Source: Saccoglossus kowalevskii
Taxonomy: Eukaryota > Hemichordata > Enteropneusta > Harrimaniidae
Reading direction: 5' to 3'
Assembly (NCBI RefSeq): GCF_000003605.2
Contig: NW_003155301.1
Location: 7,265-28,456, forward strand
DNA: 21,192 bases
Shown here: positions 1-11,000 of the stretch, in pieces
Layout of the letters: each line of letters opens with the position of its first letter
Numbering within the stretch: position 1 is the first letter of the stretch
Notes under the pieces: model-generated
What the model saw: the letters and a program-made list of their open reading frames with translations, nothing else
What the model was told of the DNA's origin: nothing
Database searches by the model: none
Translations under genes and position numbers: made by a program

Positions 1-50
1 TATGATCAAGTAATATCTCTGATGCCTGACGTAGTCTCAAATTAGTAGCC

Positions 51-1248
51 ATGCAGACAGCCGTGGAAAGACTAAAGTGTGAGATAACAGCGCTATTAAC
101 GGGGAAAACGGATAATAAGGTTTACCTATTGGATCTCCCAAAGCTCTATGTCATGCGTTATGGCCACACTCTTTATGAAAAATATGGGATCAGAAACCTA
201 AACATTCTGGTAAATCTCTGCTCTGACATTGTTGGCTTCACTTTACATAGAAAAACATATGCTACCTGGATACAATTGAAGAAACGTGCTGCAAAACGCA
301 AAAGACCATCAAGTGTCAAGAAAAATGCAATTAAAGCACCCATTCCTAAAATGAGAGATACAAAATACATTTACACAAAGAAAAGAGAATCATTGATGCG
401 TCAACTGATTCGGCTATTCTCGCTATTCAAGTTTGGATTGCCTTCACATTATATTCATACTGCGTACAATGGAATGTTTAAGACGTGTTTAAACCTGAAG
501 AGTTATGGCTGGCGTAATACACATGCATTCCTACATGAATTAGATGACGACATCTTTGAAAAGATCAGGAATATGAAAAGTTATAAAGTAAGTTGGGTTA
601 AACTGAAGGAGAGGTATTGGTTGAGTAGTATTGGTGGTATTAACTATAACAGTCTTGCAAAACTCAAAGATGAACTGATTATGATATTTCAGCGCCATCC
701 CAATGGCATTATATGGGAACAAATTGACGATTTATATTGTCAGGTTTACCAGAAAAAACTGAACCCAAAGGTCTGTGGAGTTTCCCATAAGAATGACTTG
801 GTTTACTTATTTGTCGAGATGTTTACACTGGTAGCACCGCGGCTAGGCAGTCCAATGAGGGAATGGCATGTTCGTTTGAATTCTTCGTACAGAGAGATAG
901 ATTCCAGCGATGCGAGCGATATTCAAGTTAGCAGAGTGACACAAAATCTGATGATGGAACAAATAGCTGAGGATAAGTTTAAGAAGACTAGTTTGAACAA
1001 GAATCATACAAACTTACAAATTCAAAGTAAAAATAAAAAGAGTGCACAGAAACCATCTGTGAAACCAAGGCATTTTAAAGCACGTTCTCGTGAAATAGGT
1101 CTTTACAGATTACGAAAATCAAGAAAATTGAAAAAAATGAAAAAATCGAAAAAAAAAGAGAAAATCGAAAAAATTTAGAAAATCAAGAAAAGTTAAAGTT
1201 ACTAAAAGAATTAAAAAACGAAAGTTTAAACAAGAAGAAAATAGGCAG
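51..1248 (+). CDS. LOTUS gene exon 1 (three LOTUS domains and basic tail)
   Basis: The reading frame from 51 stops at TAG 1176-1178. However, the exon appears to run on to a strong donor, CAG|GTAAGT, with the GT at 1249-1250. From 1141 to 1248 a second frame, one base further on, is open, rich in K and R, and runs directly into the open frame of the next exon. The change of frame must fall in 1141-1175, which contains an A9 run (1149-1157) and an A6 run (1168-1173). One surplus A would explain it. All three frames are fairly open in this A-rich stretch, so the continuation rests mainly on the splice sites and on the open frame through exons 2-4. If the first frame is real as it stands, the protein simply ends at residue 375. 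Confidence 0.75.
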
Positions 1249-2694
1249 GTAAGTCGACACACATGAATATGTAGCACAGGAATTTTTGACCAATGTTACT
1301 GTTATGGTAGTATTATGTATTACCACTGTATGTGTGTTATGACAATATATATATACAATCTAATTAACATACTGAGTGAACACAGTTATATCATTTTCTG
1401 ACTAATTTGCATTTTCTGGTGGTTGGCTAATATTTACTTACGGCATTTTTTATTTTTATATCATTTCGTTTATAGGTTGTTTCCAAATTTAAAATTCAGA
1501 AATCACAAATACCGCACTGTGAAGTTACAGAAATGATATTAGAATTCCAACCATCTATTGAATCAGAAGGTGGGCATTATGAGAATCGTATTTTGATCCA
1601 GTTTACACTGTTTTGATGTATCATTTAGCGTGCGATTCAGAAATTTGAACATCTCTATCGTATTTGTCTATTGTTCATGAAGTTTTGTGTTTAAGCTATT
1701 TCAGTTATGTCACAATGTTGCTTCATTACTCATACAATTATCGATATATTCTATTTGTCACAATATAAATTCATCACAATTTCACATACTTCAAATGTTG
1801 TGTCAAAAGTTTTGCCGCATCATTTCCACGTTAGCGACATACGTATAAAGACGCATACAGAAAAAGATCTAAAAGAAAACCATTAATACAGCATTTATCT
1901 ATTCCATGATAATTGGCACAACATACGAATTACAAATTAATATTGTATTTGAATACATGTATTATATATAATCTCCTGCTATTTGCTTGATTCCGATTCT
2001 TGCAATTTGGTCATTTTCCTAGGTATCTGGTCGGAAGGCAGTTCAAGACAAGAGAAACTTTGGAAATCCCAAATGCATGACGAGGAAGATATACTGATAA
2101 GATTACACTTGCAATCATCTACCGATTCACAAAGTAAGCATAACCATATGGTTAATTTAACAATGTTATTGTCATAGATACTTATAATCTAATTCATGTG
2201 TTTATATATCAATTATTATATCAAACCATACTTAATGTATTGGTTCACAGTACTCATGTTTGTACCCCTCTCAAAGAGCAGGCACTTTAGATCAGATACA
2301 CAATGAATCGCTTGAAACGCCACCGTGTGTAGTAATCACGTGTAGACGTCATGGATTTATAGCAATTAGTCAAATACCGTGTGATGTTTTTTCGACAGTA
2401 AATACTATACAGCAGTGATATATCCTTCTTACTGATTTTTCAATCATCTAGTATATTTTTTCAAATATGAAATAATGTAATCTGATGTGTTTCCATTGGA
2501 CAAACAAGTACTGAGTACACGTCACTAACAATGATCAGTGGCCATGTTACGCATGTTATACGGCTAAGTAGTTTTGGTGAATAACTAAACAATATTCGCA
2601 ATTGTAAATCAGCCTAAAATATTAAATACCGTTTTGAAATTCGCATTTTGTTTCAGGATACAGAAAGACCGTGAAAAGGGAAATAAGATACTGA
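51..2694 (+). CDS. LOTUS (OST-HTH) triple-repeat protein, four-exon model with a frame disruption
   Basis: Joined model: 51-1248, 1476-1569, 2023-2133, 2657-2694. The unbroken part of exon 1 encodes 375 residues with three LOTUS/OST-HTH winged-helix domains at about residues 4-64, 112-171 and 202-262, each showing the family pattern of a leading L-x3-L helix, a mid aromatic/basic strand and a final hydrophobic helix; repeat 1 has the typical LYVMRYG core. A lysine/arginine-rich tail follows. LOTUS domains in TDRD5, TDRD7, Oskar and MARF1 bind RNA or the Vasa helicase, so an RNA-granule role is inferred. The ATG at 51 lies just before the first domain, with an in-frame stop at 27-29; an acceptor-like ATTAG also precedes it, so upstream exons are possible. 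The tail shifts frame between 1141 and 1175 (see exon 1). Exons 2-4 are supported by splice sites and matching phases, not by a recognised domain. Confidence 0.7.
1476..1569 (+). CDS. LOTUS gene exon 2 (predicted)
   Basis: A T-rich tract ending in TATAG gives an acceptor just before 1476. The frame beginning VVSKFKIQKSQ is open to a GAAG|GTGGGC donor after 1569, which is a weak one. Without that splice the frame reads through to a TGA at 1614-1616, giving an alternative C-terminus. In the frame one base later, the exon instead reaches a stop at about 1536. No domain is recognised. Confidence 0.45.
2023..2133 (+). CDS. LOTUS gene exon 3 (predicted)
   Basis: The acceptor TTTTCCTAG ends at 2022 and the donor AAA|GTAAGC follows 2133. 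The phase fits exon 2: a split glycine codon, then IWSEGSSRQEKLW. The 37 or so residues are charged and look like real coding sequence (HDEEDILIRLHLQ), but I recognise no domain. Confidence 0.5.
2657..2694 (+). CDS. LOTUS gene terminal exon (predicted)
   Basis: A TTTGTTTCAG acceptor ends at 2656. In the phase left by exon 3 the frame gives a short basic tail (YRKTVKREIRY) and stops at TGA 2692-2694. It is short, so the support is the good acceptor plus the phase match only. Confidence 0.45.
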
Positions 2695-3480
2695 GAACAA
2701 TATATCAAAGTGCATGAAGAATGATTACTTTTAAGAAAAACGTACATTATATTATTGTCTTCGTATACTAGTGGTCAATGGTTCATTGATTTGTATTATA
2801 TGAAATGTGAACAGTAGTTGACAAATTAGAGCGATTATTGAATTTGATGTTACGGTATTCTCAGCTATAATTTGGAATATATGCTGCTTCTGGCGAATAA
2901 CAGTTTTTAACATGAAATATAGCTATAGTTTCCAAACAGAATTACATCATGTGTGTGGTATTTAAAAACAAACAAATATAACCTAACTCGTTTTAGTTTT
3001 TAGCAAATTGTCTACTTAAGGGAGTTCGCGCATAATCCGAAGTTTGACACTACTTAGCATATAAAATGTGGCTGACGCAGAATCATTCACCCTGTATATA
3101 ATAAAATAATTCCATCACATTGAAAACATAGTGTATGATATGTTAATGTATTCAACATTTGTATCAGAAATATGCACAATGTTAATGATAGTATATCGCG
3201 TAAGTATGATGGGAACCATAGTACGCCACAAGAAGCCGGGAAAACGTCACTCCAAAACTTCCTTACGTTGGCCGGTGATCATGTATATATGACTACGCAT
3301 TTTGGCTCAACCATTTATTTGTTCAGAGTTTTACTTATGCATTTTTGTTTGTCGTGTAATGTTTTCAATTATTGTAGATATTGTACTTTGGTTTTCTGGT
3401 CATCTTTTAATAATTGTATATTTACTCAGCACATTATGTATATTGTCGTTTGATGAATAAAATCTAATTGTATTGACTGA
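2695..3480 (+). other. Probable 3' UTR and downstream flank of the LOTUS gene
   Basis: There is no convincing coding sequence here. AATAAA polyadenylation signals occur at 3100-3105 and 3456-3461 on the plus strand and could end the LOTUS transcript. An ATG-started 93-codon frame at 3172-3453 follows an acceptor-like TTTGTATCAG, but it does not join exon 3 in an open phase and its composition is unlike the neighbouring exons. Confidence 0.4.
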
Positions 3481-3524
3481 CTGACTGATTGATTGAATGG
3501 CTGAGTAGTCGACTAACTGACGCA
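3474..3524. repeat. TGAC/TGAT-type microsatellite
   Basis: Irregular tetranucleotide repeats of TGAC, TGAT and GACTAAC type follow the second polyadenylation signal. The stretch is low-complexity with no coding use. Confidence 0.6.
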
Positions 3525-4424
3525 CCCGCTGCTGACAAGGCCATTCTTTGACGAAATATATATCGGTGAGCAGAATGTCGTTCACAACTTCAATGTCATT
3601 TTTTTATTCAATACTCTATAGCAAATTTACATGGAGTGGGAGGTTATTAGAGTTAAACACATCCGCCAAAAACAAAAGCATTGAATATAACCTTTTATTC
3701 CAATGTAAATGAATACCTTAGACAATTGGTATCAATGCGGTTAAGTAGTTTCTGCATGTATTCGACGTTTGTTTTGTTGGTTTTTATTTAAGTTAACTTT
3801 GGTGTTCCATGGCATTTTGCTCACACGTATGCTTAGTTACTTGTTTCGTCCCAGGCTGTTCGCATTAAAATTCTATTGATGTATCCATATTCGTGAATAA
3901 ATTAAGAAATTATCAGCTTCAACAACAGTATTTCATGACAAAATTAGAACAGAAAACTAGTTTGTTTAAATCAATCATTTCAATTATCTTTTGGTTTAAA
4001 AACAACACAAGAACAAATTTACTGTATAATAATCACAGGCAATTGGTATAAAAACACGCAACACCAAATTCGAAGTCGCGCGCTCGTCGTAGCGCCTCGC
4101 TATTGTGGGCCTTAAACAATATGGCTGTCTTAGTTCGACTTGGACAAGTAGTTGTTATTTAATGTTATTTCTATAAAAAAAGTTATATGTGCTAGTTACA
4201 CATGCTACTTGTATTGACATCCTAACTCCAGTAAGACCGTTATAAAATAACCAAGCACTAAGTGACAAACAAAAACCAACACACATCTGCTAGGGGCTTT
4301 ATAAATCTGTCACAAACATACATCATCTGTGACCGGATTCGGTTTGCCATGACCATGCGTTATGTACAAAACCAATCAAATTAAAACAAATGTCCCCAAT
4401 TATCGGAACCTAGTGTTCATTGGT
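3525..4424. other. Intergenic spacer with one CpG-richer patch
   Basis: The stretch is AT-rich with no coding potential that I trust. At about 4075-4140 a short CpG-rich segment (several CGCG/CGTCG steps followed by ACAATATGGCTG) stands out from the background and could be an old promoter or a transposon piece. Nothing else is recognisable. Confidence 0.35.
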
Positions 4425-4615
4425 ATTAAATAATTAAATAATTAAATAAATAATTAAATAAATAAATAAAAAATTAAATAAACGAACAAACAAATAAATA
4501 ATTACATAAATAGAAAAAATAAAAAAATATAATTAATAAATAATTAAATAAATAAATAAAATTAATTAATTAACAAATAAATAAATAAATAGAATTAATT
4601 AATTAATAAATAAAT
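4425..4615. repeat. A/T microsatellite of TAAA/TTAA units
   Basis: About 190 bp consists almost wholly of AAATAAAT and AATTAATTAA units, interrupted by a few C or G bases. It is a compound simple repeat, likely variable in length between individuals and prone to assembly error. Confidence 0.9.
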
Positions 4616-5747
4616 GTTAGTTTAGTGCATTATAGAGGACTTATATCCGTCCTAGCAACTAAAACCTATTCTTAGTAGACAAGGTACTTGTAACTAATAT
4701 GTGTGGGTGTTACTAATTAATGACTAACTTTATTAACCAGGGCAAGGTGTTTCGAAAACGTAACGCATAACATGGACAAGCTATACATGGGTGTCAGATA
4801 GTATATGACTTTTGAGCATGGTACGCACCTAATAACATATTAATCTTGTATTAATGTGTTGTAATCTTACTTTAATTTGACGATTAAATTAAACGGGAAA
4901 AAATGGCGTCGAATCATATGATCAGCAAAATTCTTATTTTGAAGCACAAGACACACATCCGTATGGCCATAAACTCATATATACAAATATTGTCGTAAAA
5001 TATTGATTATCCCAAACTCAGACCGATTGGGAGTTTTAGACATTGAGTAGTTAAATTAGAACACTATATGCTGTAGTTTGGGTTGTATAGTGTAACAGTT
5101 TCGTCTAGAATGTCACGTTATTATTTACTTATCATGAATATTGCGTCATGTTTAAAACTGTATGCCGAAATTCCTGGTAGGAATTACACATATTGTCACG
5201 TGATACGAATTAAGTTGATACTATATCATTTGTCAGTGTGACAGGTAGCTTTGAAAACGTGTACCAGCTTTTTTAGTTTGGGCGGGGCCTTTTCGCTACA
5301 CGTCTGCTCTAACAGTAATACGCACTATTTTCAAAGGGCGTACGCCATCGCCACAACTCCCCCACACGTGAATTTAATATTCTTGAATATACGTCTGTTC
5401 CCATACCGACCTGCAGAATAATTACACCCCATTGTAAATATCGTGGTTGTTGTTGAAGGTGCGTCTTATACATGTTACAATATTAGTAGTACTAAAACAG
5501 CATCATAAATTTATATAGGTACTGATTTTGTTCGGTAATTTTGTTTTGTTTAGCTGGTAATATTATATTCCAGGATTTCTAAACATGGTCTGTGACTCTT
5601 GTTAGTATTGGGTGTGCGTCAGTGACCGCCCAATCCAGTATATATGCATATGCAATTCTAATGTTAATTACTGACACTATGTCTAGTTCGCTAGGTCAAC
5701 TACCATTCCCAATGTTTAAAAACGGTATGAAATTTTAACTCAAAGAT
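4616..5747. other. Intergenic spacer with a GC box
   Basis: No gene is visible. A perfect GC box (GGGCGGGGCC, 5280-5289) sits in a locally GC-richer stretch, about 5280-5420, which also contains a CACACGTG E-box near 5364. This may be regulatory, but no downstream start exon could be supported. Confidence 0.3.
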
Positions 5748-5759
5748 TTGAAGTCATTG

Positions 5760-5915
5760 AGCCACACACGCGGTGCAGGAATAAACGAGAGTGATAGGGA
5801 AGGCAATATGGCGCCGCATCATTACCTCGGTCACGTGGTTCGTGACGTGAAGGAAAATCTTGAGGTCATGGAGCTTCCCCCTAGATTTCTTTCTCCGTCA
5901 TTGGCTGAATCGCAG
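5760..5915. promoter_or_regulatory. CpG-rich cluster of promoter-type motifs
   Basis: Within 110 bp of an otherwise AT-rich spacer lie a YY1-like CAATATGGCGCC (from 5804), an E-box GTCACGTGG (5830-5838), a CRE-like GTGACGTGA (5842-5850) and an inverted CCAAT box ATTGGCTGAAT (5900-5910). These motif types cluster at animal core promoters. A 43-codon frame from the ATG at 5808 to the stop at 5937-5939 overlaps it, without a strong donor or a family match. No transcript can be assigned. Confidence 0.35.
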
Positions 5916-5939
5916 ATTAATGCCTACAGTTCAAAATAG

Positions 5940-6690
5940 TCATTTTGACTGACCGGAGTCTATGGTGGGTAATTGAACATAGTGAATATTCCAATAGTTC
6001 ATTAGTCCATTGCATTAAAAATCTATATCAATATATGAACAAATTTGACTCAAAACACACTGAATAAATATACACATTTTTAATCACAATTTAGTTCATA
6101 TAGAATACATAGACTGCAGTCTGAAAAATTTGAATGTGAAATCTATTTTGTTTGATGAACTTTTAAATTGGTAAAATTATGGAATAATATTAAAAACATT
6201 TAAAATGATGATTAAAAAAAGTATAATATATGACAATTTTCAGAGTAAATGTATTATTGAAAATCTGAATAAAATACATTTGCATCATTGAACACACATA
6301 TATGCATTTTGAATAGTAGGATATACATATTATACAGAAATTGAAATCTATTGTGTTGTTGCTAGAATTAATTGAACCTCTCAAACCAACAATACTTTCT
6401 TTGACAATTCATTTTTTATATTTTTAAAAAATCTGCTTTGCTGAATAAATATGTGAATCTACGACCTTAATAAAAAATGTTAGTAATATAAAAAAAAAAT
6501 ACTCAGGATTTTGAGGTAATAGTACTAGATCGATGTACATGTAGTTGTTTAAAATAAAGTAATTATATGACTTTTTAAATTCAACAAAACAAGTTACTGT
6601 ATAAAAGTACTAGATATACCCTATTTTATGTATTAGTAGAACCAAATATGATTACGTAAATGACAGAAGAGTGCCATAGTCATAAAAAAC
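5940..6690. other. Intergenic spacer, nothing recognised
   Basis: This is strongly AT-rich with many homopolymer runs and scattered AATAAA hexamers. I see no coding frame, RNA gene or repeat family. Confidence 0.5.
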
Positions 6691-6693
6691 ATT

Positions 6694-6698
<5 letters not shown>

Positions 6699-6722
<24 letters not shown>
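6699..6722. repeat. (TA)12 microsatellite
   Basis: Twelve uninterrupted TA dinucleotides. Confidence 0.95.
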
Positions 6723-6724
<2 letters not shown>

Positions 6725-6992
6725 CAGCAAAGTAATAATTGGTATTATTCATATTGACAAGACAACCTGTGAGGCAAAAATTACTGCACAATCATGCATT
6801 ACAGAGTAAATTTAAAACACATTTAATGATATTCTTAAACTGGATTTTGAAAAGTTATATTTTCTAAAATATTTTGCATAACATCTTCTAAAATACTCTT
6901 GTATAACTTTATAACGCAAGGTAAATCTGGATATATATTTAAAAACATGAACACATGTAAATGCTCAAAATGGGTCAATAATTACAAGAAAA

Positions 6993-6998
6993 TTTATT
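6993..6998 (-). promoter_or_regulatory. Candidate polyadenylation signal of the NO VEIN-like gene
   Basis: TTTATT on the plus strand reads AATAAA on the minus strand, about 165 nt past the stop codon of the minus-strand gene. It is the nearest canonical signal, so the 3' UTR probably ends just below it. Confidence 0.5.
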
Positions 6999-7160
6999 CA
7001 ACAGAGGGAATTTCCCCAATTATTGACATGGTAATGTACTTCGAAGTTAAACATTTTGCCGAATACAAACAAGATAATTAAAAATGATCACAAATTGTTT
7101 AGTAATTCATCACTATGTTACCATGCCTTTTAGATTTAAGCACAATATGGCATTTAGTAC

Positions 7161-8020
7161 TCAAATAAACATGCAGAGTCTGACAGTTTTACATTCTAAC
7201 TTCTCGGCCAAGTTCTGAATACGACACAATTTGACACGTTCGGCATCACCAGCGTTATAGACGCGATATAAATGGAACTGTGTCTGTGTCTTCTGTGCAA
7301 ACGCCAACTCTTGGGATGACATTTCAAAGTATTGCTTCTTCTCGGATTTTGTACTCTTCACTTCAATATATATAGTATATTCTTTAGAACGACATTCTGT
7401 GTCGTCATCTTCAGTTTCTAAATTCTCTTGGATATTAATTTCAATATCGTAGGGTTCACCAGTTTCTGCTTCTTGATTAACCCATCGGACTGTTACCTGG
7501 CAATTCTCGGAGTCCATTTTTTCTTTTTCATGCAGCAAGAAATTATAAACCAGTTGTTCTCCCCATCGTCCAATTTCATCTTGATCTCTGCAAGCATCAA
7601 TTGTTACATTTTCTGGGAACTGTTTACTCAAAATATCCTTACCACCAAGATCCTCAAAGGCTTCATCTAAGTCTTGACTTGTTTTCCATAATGGTTGAGA
7701 GAAGATAAAATTTCTATGATGCCCACCAACACTGTATGTACCAGATGCGTGTTTTCTCTTTTCTGTTTGAGCTTCATCTTCATGATCCACATCCCTAGAT
7801 TTCTGAGTTTCTACGTTGCTAGGTGACCGTCTTGGTCTGTCTTCATCATCTCTTCTCTCAGAATGTTCTTCATTGTTTGGTGCCAAATCTTGTCTGGTAG
7901 CAGAAGTTCGTGTCACAGTTGATGGTGTGTCATCTTCACCAGTCTGTACCATATTTGTATTACCTTTGACATTGTTACCATCCTGTCTTGATTTGCTCCC
8001 TGATGTCTGTTCATTGGTAT
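7161..8020 (-). CDS. NO VEIN-like gene terminal exon with DUF3883 domain
   Basis: Acceptor TATTTTATAG; stop TGA at 7161-7163. It encodes 285 residues: a polar, charged linker of about 110 residues, then FIFSQPLWKTSQDLDEAFED and DUF3883 (NO VEIN C-terminal domain). Visible domain motifs are GRWGEQLVYNF (E codon 7557-7559), EPYDIEI (D codon 7446-7448), YIEVKSTKS (E 7362-7364, K 7356-7358) and MSSQELAFA. The D...ExK arrangement with an upstream E is that of restriction-endonuclease-like folds. Nuclease activity is an inference, not shown for animal members. Confidence 0.9.
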
Positions 8021-11000
8021 CTATAAAATAAACAGATATATAAAAATGATGCAAAACAGAAATCCTAGCCATTTGTATTGTAAATGTTATTTGAATTACA
8101 GTGGGCATCTAAACTGATTAGGTAAACTGCTATCAATCTCCTTCACAACACTACAATATTCCTAGAAACGGTGTCAGCAGTGTCTGTTCTAAACCATTGG
8201 AAAGTAACAATACTCAATTCATTTGCATATCAAGAGTTTCACCATATTTGATGGGGTGCTGGAATTTAAAATGAAATAGTATGTTTATGATCAAGTAATC
8301 ATTCAATGTGTTCAAATGTAGAAAACTTTTTCATTTAACACATTGTTATGCTCAAAATCTTCATTGTAAAACAAAGTCTAAAACTTTTGCCTTGGCCTTT
8401 GACTTTATATCACAACAACTCTGGAAGGTGATCCTCACTTCACACACTAAGTGGTTTGGAACAGAAGATAATACTGATAATAAGGTTACTTAGTGGTACA
8501 CGTGTGGTCACATCAACATCAACTACTTGTAGATATTCTCGCTGTTAAAAATCATGTCAATATTTATCTATCATACTGTACCTTGTATATTCTCCATGTC
8601 TGCTTTCTGTCTTGGTTCTCTTGTACCAACTATTCCACTATTTACACCAGGGGATTCTGCTTGAGATGGTGTAGCATTCAATGGTGCTGGTGGTGGCCAC
8701 ATCTTTAGACTTGCTTCTATTGCCTCAGATTTAGCTCCTGCAACAACTCCTCCTAAACCCCAGGCAAATATAATATAATGACATCACTACCCACATAATT
8801 TTCCCATAATTTATCCAAAATTTTGATCAAGACTTGTAGTTGATAGAACAAGCAGCCGCTCGGCTGAGATAGCTCCGCTGTTAGCAATGCACATTTCAAT
8901 TAAAGAACAGAAGATATCATTAGAAAATGAACAATATGTATAGTATCAAAACAATCAGACTTGCGGTTTTCAACAAGAAGTGAAAAATATCACTTTTTAC
9001 CAAAAATTACAAAAATATTCATCAAAATTAGAGAATTGAAGATATCATCATGAAATGAACAAATCTTAGTTAGAACCACACGTAGTACCTATATATGTTA
9101 TATCAAAGCAATTGGACTTGCGGTTTTCAACAAGAAGTTGAAAATATCACTTTTTACCAAAAATGACAAAAATATTCACCAAAACTAGAGAATTAAAGAT
9201 ATCATTACAAAATGAATAAATCTGAGAGAGGTCCACATGTAGTACCTATATATGTAATATCAAAGCAATTGGACTTGCGGTTTTTAACAAGAAGTCAAAA
9301 ATATCACTTTTTACCAAAAATGACAAAAATATTCACCAAAATTAGAGAACTGAAGATATCATCATGAAATGAACAAATCTAAGAGAGGTCTACCCAAGGT
9401 ACATATATACCAAGTATCAAAGCATTCAGGCTTGTAGTTTTCAAGAAGAAGTCGAAAAAGTAAAACATTGACACAGACGACGACGGACAATCACTCATAT
9501 GATAAGCTCCGCTCGACAAAGTCGACAGCAGAGCTAAAAATATGTTCACTTGGTCCTATTAATATGCAAATTAGGTAATTAATATGCATGAATTTAAACC
9601 GAAAAAAATCAGGGTTGGGCATTATTTCAGAGTATCACCAAGTTTCATTAAAATCTGATAATTATTTCTTGGGATATCAGTTGAATAGACACACAGACGC
9701 ACTGACTGCTTCACACACAGAAGTCAATAAAAGGCTTGGTGATCACAAGTTCAATTTAAATTTGATTTACTGAAATATCAGAAATTGGTCAATGAAAAAA
9801 AGAGATATCAATATGCATGGTTTTCAATATTAAACTAATCTCATATGTGGATTACCCCAGTGCATGTATATACCAAGTTTCAATAAAATGTGATGATTAT
9901 TCATATTATGCAAATCATATGCATGAATTTCAACCAAAAATTAATCAGGTCTGTGCATTGTCCTCAGGTACGTAAGTACAACGTTTTATTAGAATGATTA
10001 ATTTTTAACAAATTAGAGGAAAAGCTGAAAATTATTATGCAGATTAGTTAAATATTATGGTTGTATTTAAACACAAAACTAATTAAGTACTCACATTGTC
10101 TTAAAGAAATTATGTACAAAGATTCAGTAAAATAAGATGATTAGTACTTAAGATAATGATGGATTAGATAAAAACTGACTAATTATTATGCAAATTATGT
10201 ACTCTAAAATACTTTATTTTAGCTGGAATTAATTTTTGCTGAAAAGACTTTTTGGGTGTTTTGTATGGAATTTATTTCCACTGATTTTTGACGAGTTGAA
10301 TGTAAAATATAGGAAAAAGGTATATTTGCTGGATTTTATTTTCACTGAATTATTCCTTCAGCGGAAATAGCTAAAATTAATTCCAAGTGAAAATAAAGTA
10401 TTCTACAGTAATTAATATAGCCATAAATCACCATAAAACTAATCATAATAACAGAGAGCATCTATTAGATATAACTGCAAGCACTCCCAGGAGTCAAATA
10501 AATAGAAAAATACATACATGTACCAACAGGCAAAATGTTACTCTCAAATTTTGCTCAGAATCATTTTATGGCACTCAAAATAATAACAAAGATAGATGCA
10601 ATTCCTTTTGAATGACTGGACATAATATGAGGTTATTACGAGGATACCTCAAAGTATGCACAAAGACAGTACAGTATCAGACGACGCACAGCGGAGGTCA
10701 ATGTGTGACGTACTGTCTGAGTGTATACTTTGAAGTGTCCTCGTAATAACCTTATTATTATACATCTTTTCCTTCCAAGATACATCATGGGAATGCCAAA
10801 ATCCAAAATGTTTAGAACAGAATCAGCGAGCTTCTTTGTGTTATGTTCGGTCAAACCCTGGTGGCAGCCATGTTTGTTTTTATTACCGGTATTAGAGGAC
10901 GCTTAGGCGCATAATCATTCCATATTTTGAATTTGCAGTAATAAAATATTGCTGCTTCCACTGCCATAACACACAACCCAGCAATGTATAGTCATACACA

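Noticed and set aside
1094-1248. Alternative -1 shift giving a leucine-rich tail (KLLKELKNESLNKKK)
   Set aside because: That frame reaches a stop in the next exon at about 1536, while the +1 frame stays open through three more exons, so the +1 reading is preferred, though not proven.
3172-3453. ATG-started 93-codon frame downstream of the LOTUS gene
   Set aside because: It does not join the upstream exon in an open phase, its second half is poor in coding character, and it overlaps a likely 3' UTR.
7816-8031. Plus-strand frame opposite the terminal DUF3883 exon
   Set aside because: It is the antisense shadow of a well-supported minus-strand exon.
8935-9470. 157 bp-period array considered as a CRISPR-like array
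   Set aside because: There are no short repeats with unique spacers; the whole unit is repeated and the context is a eukaryotic intron.
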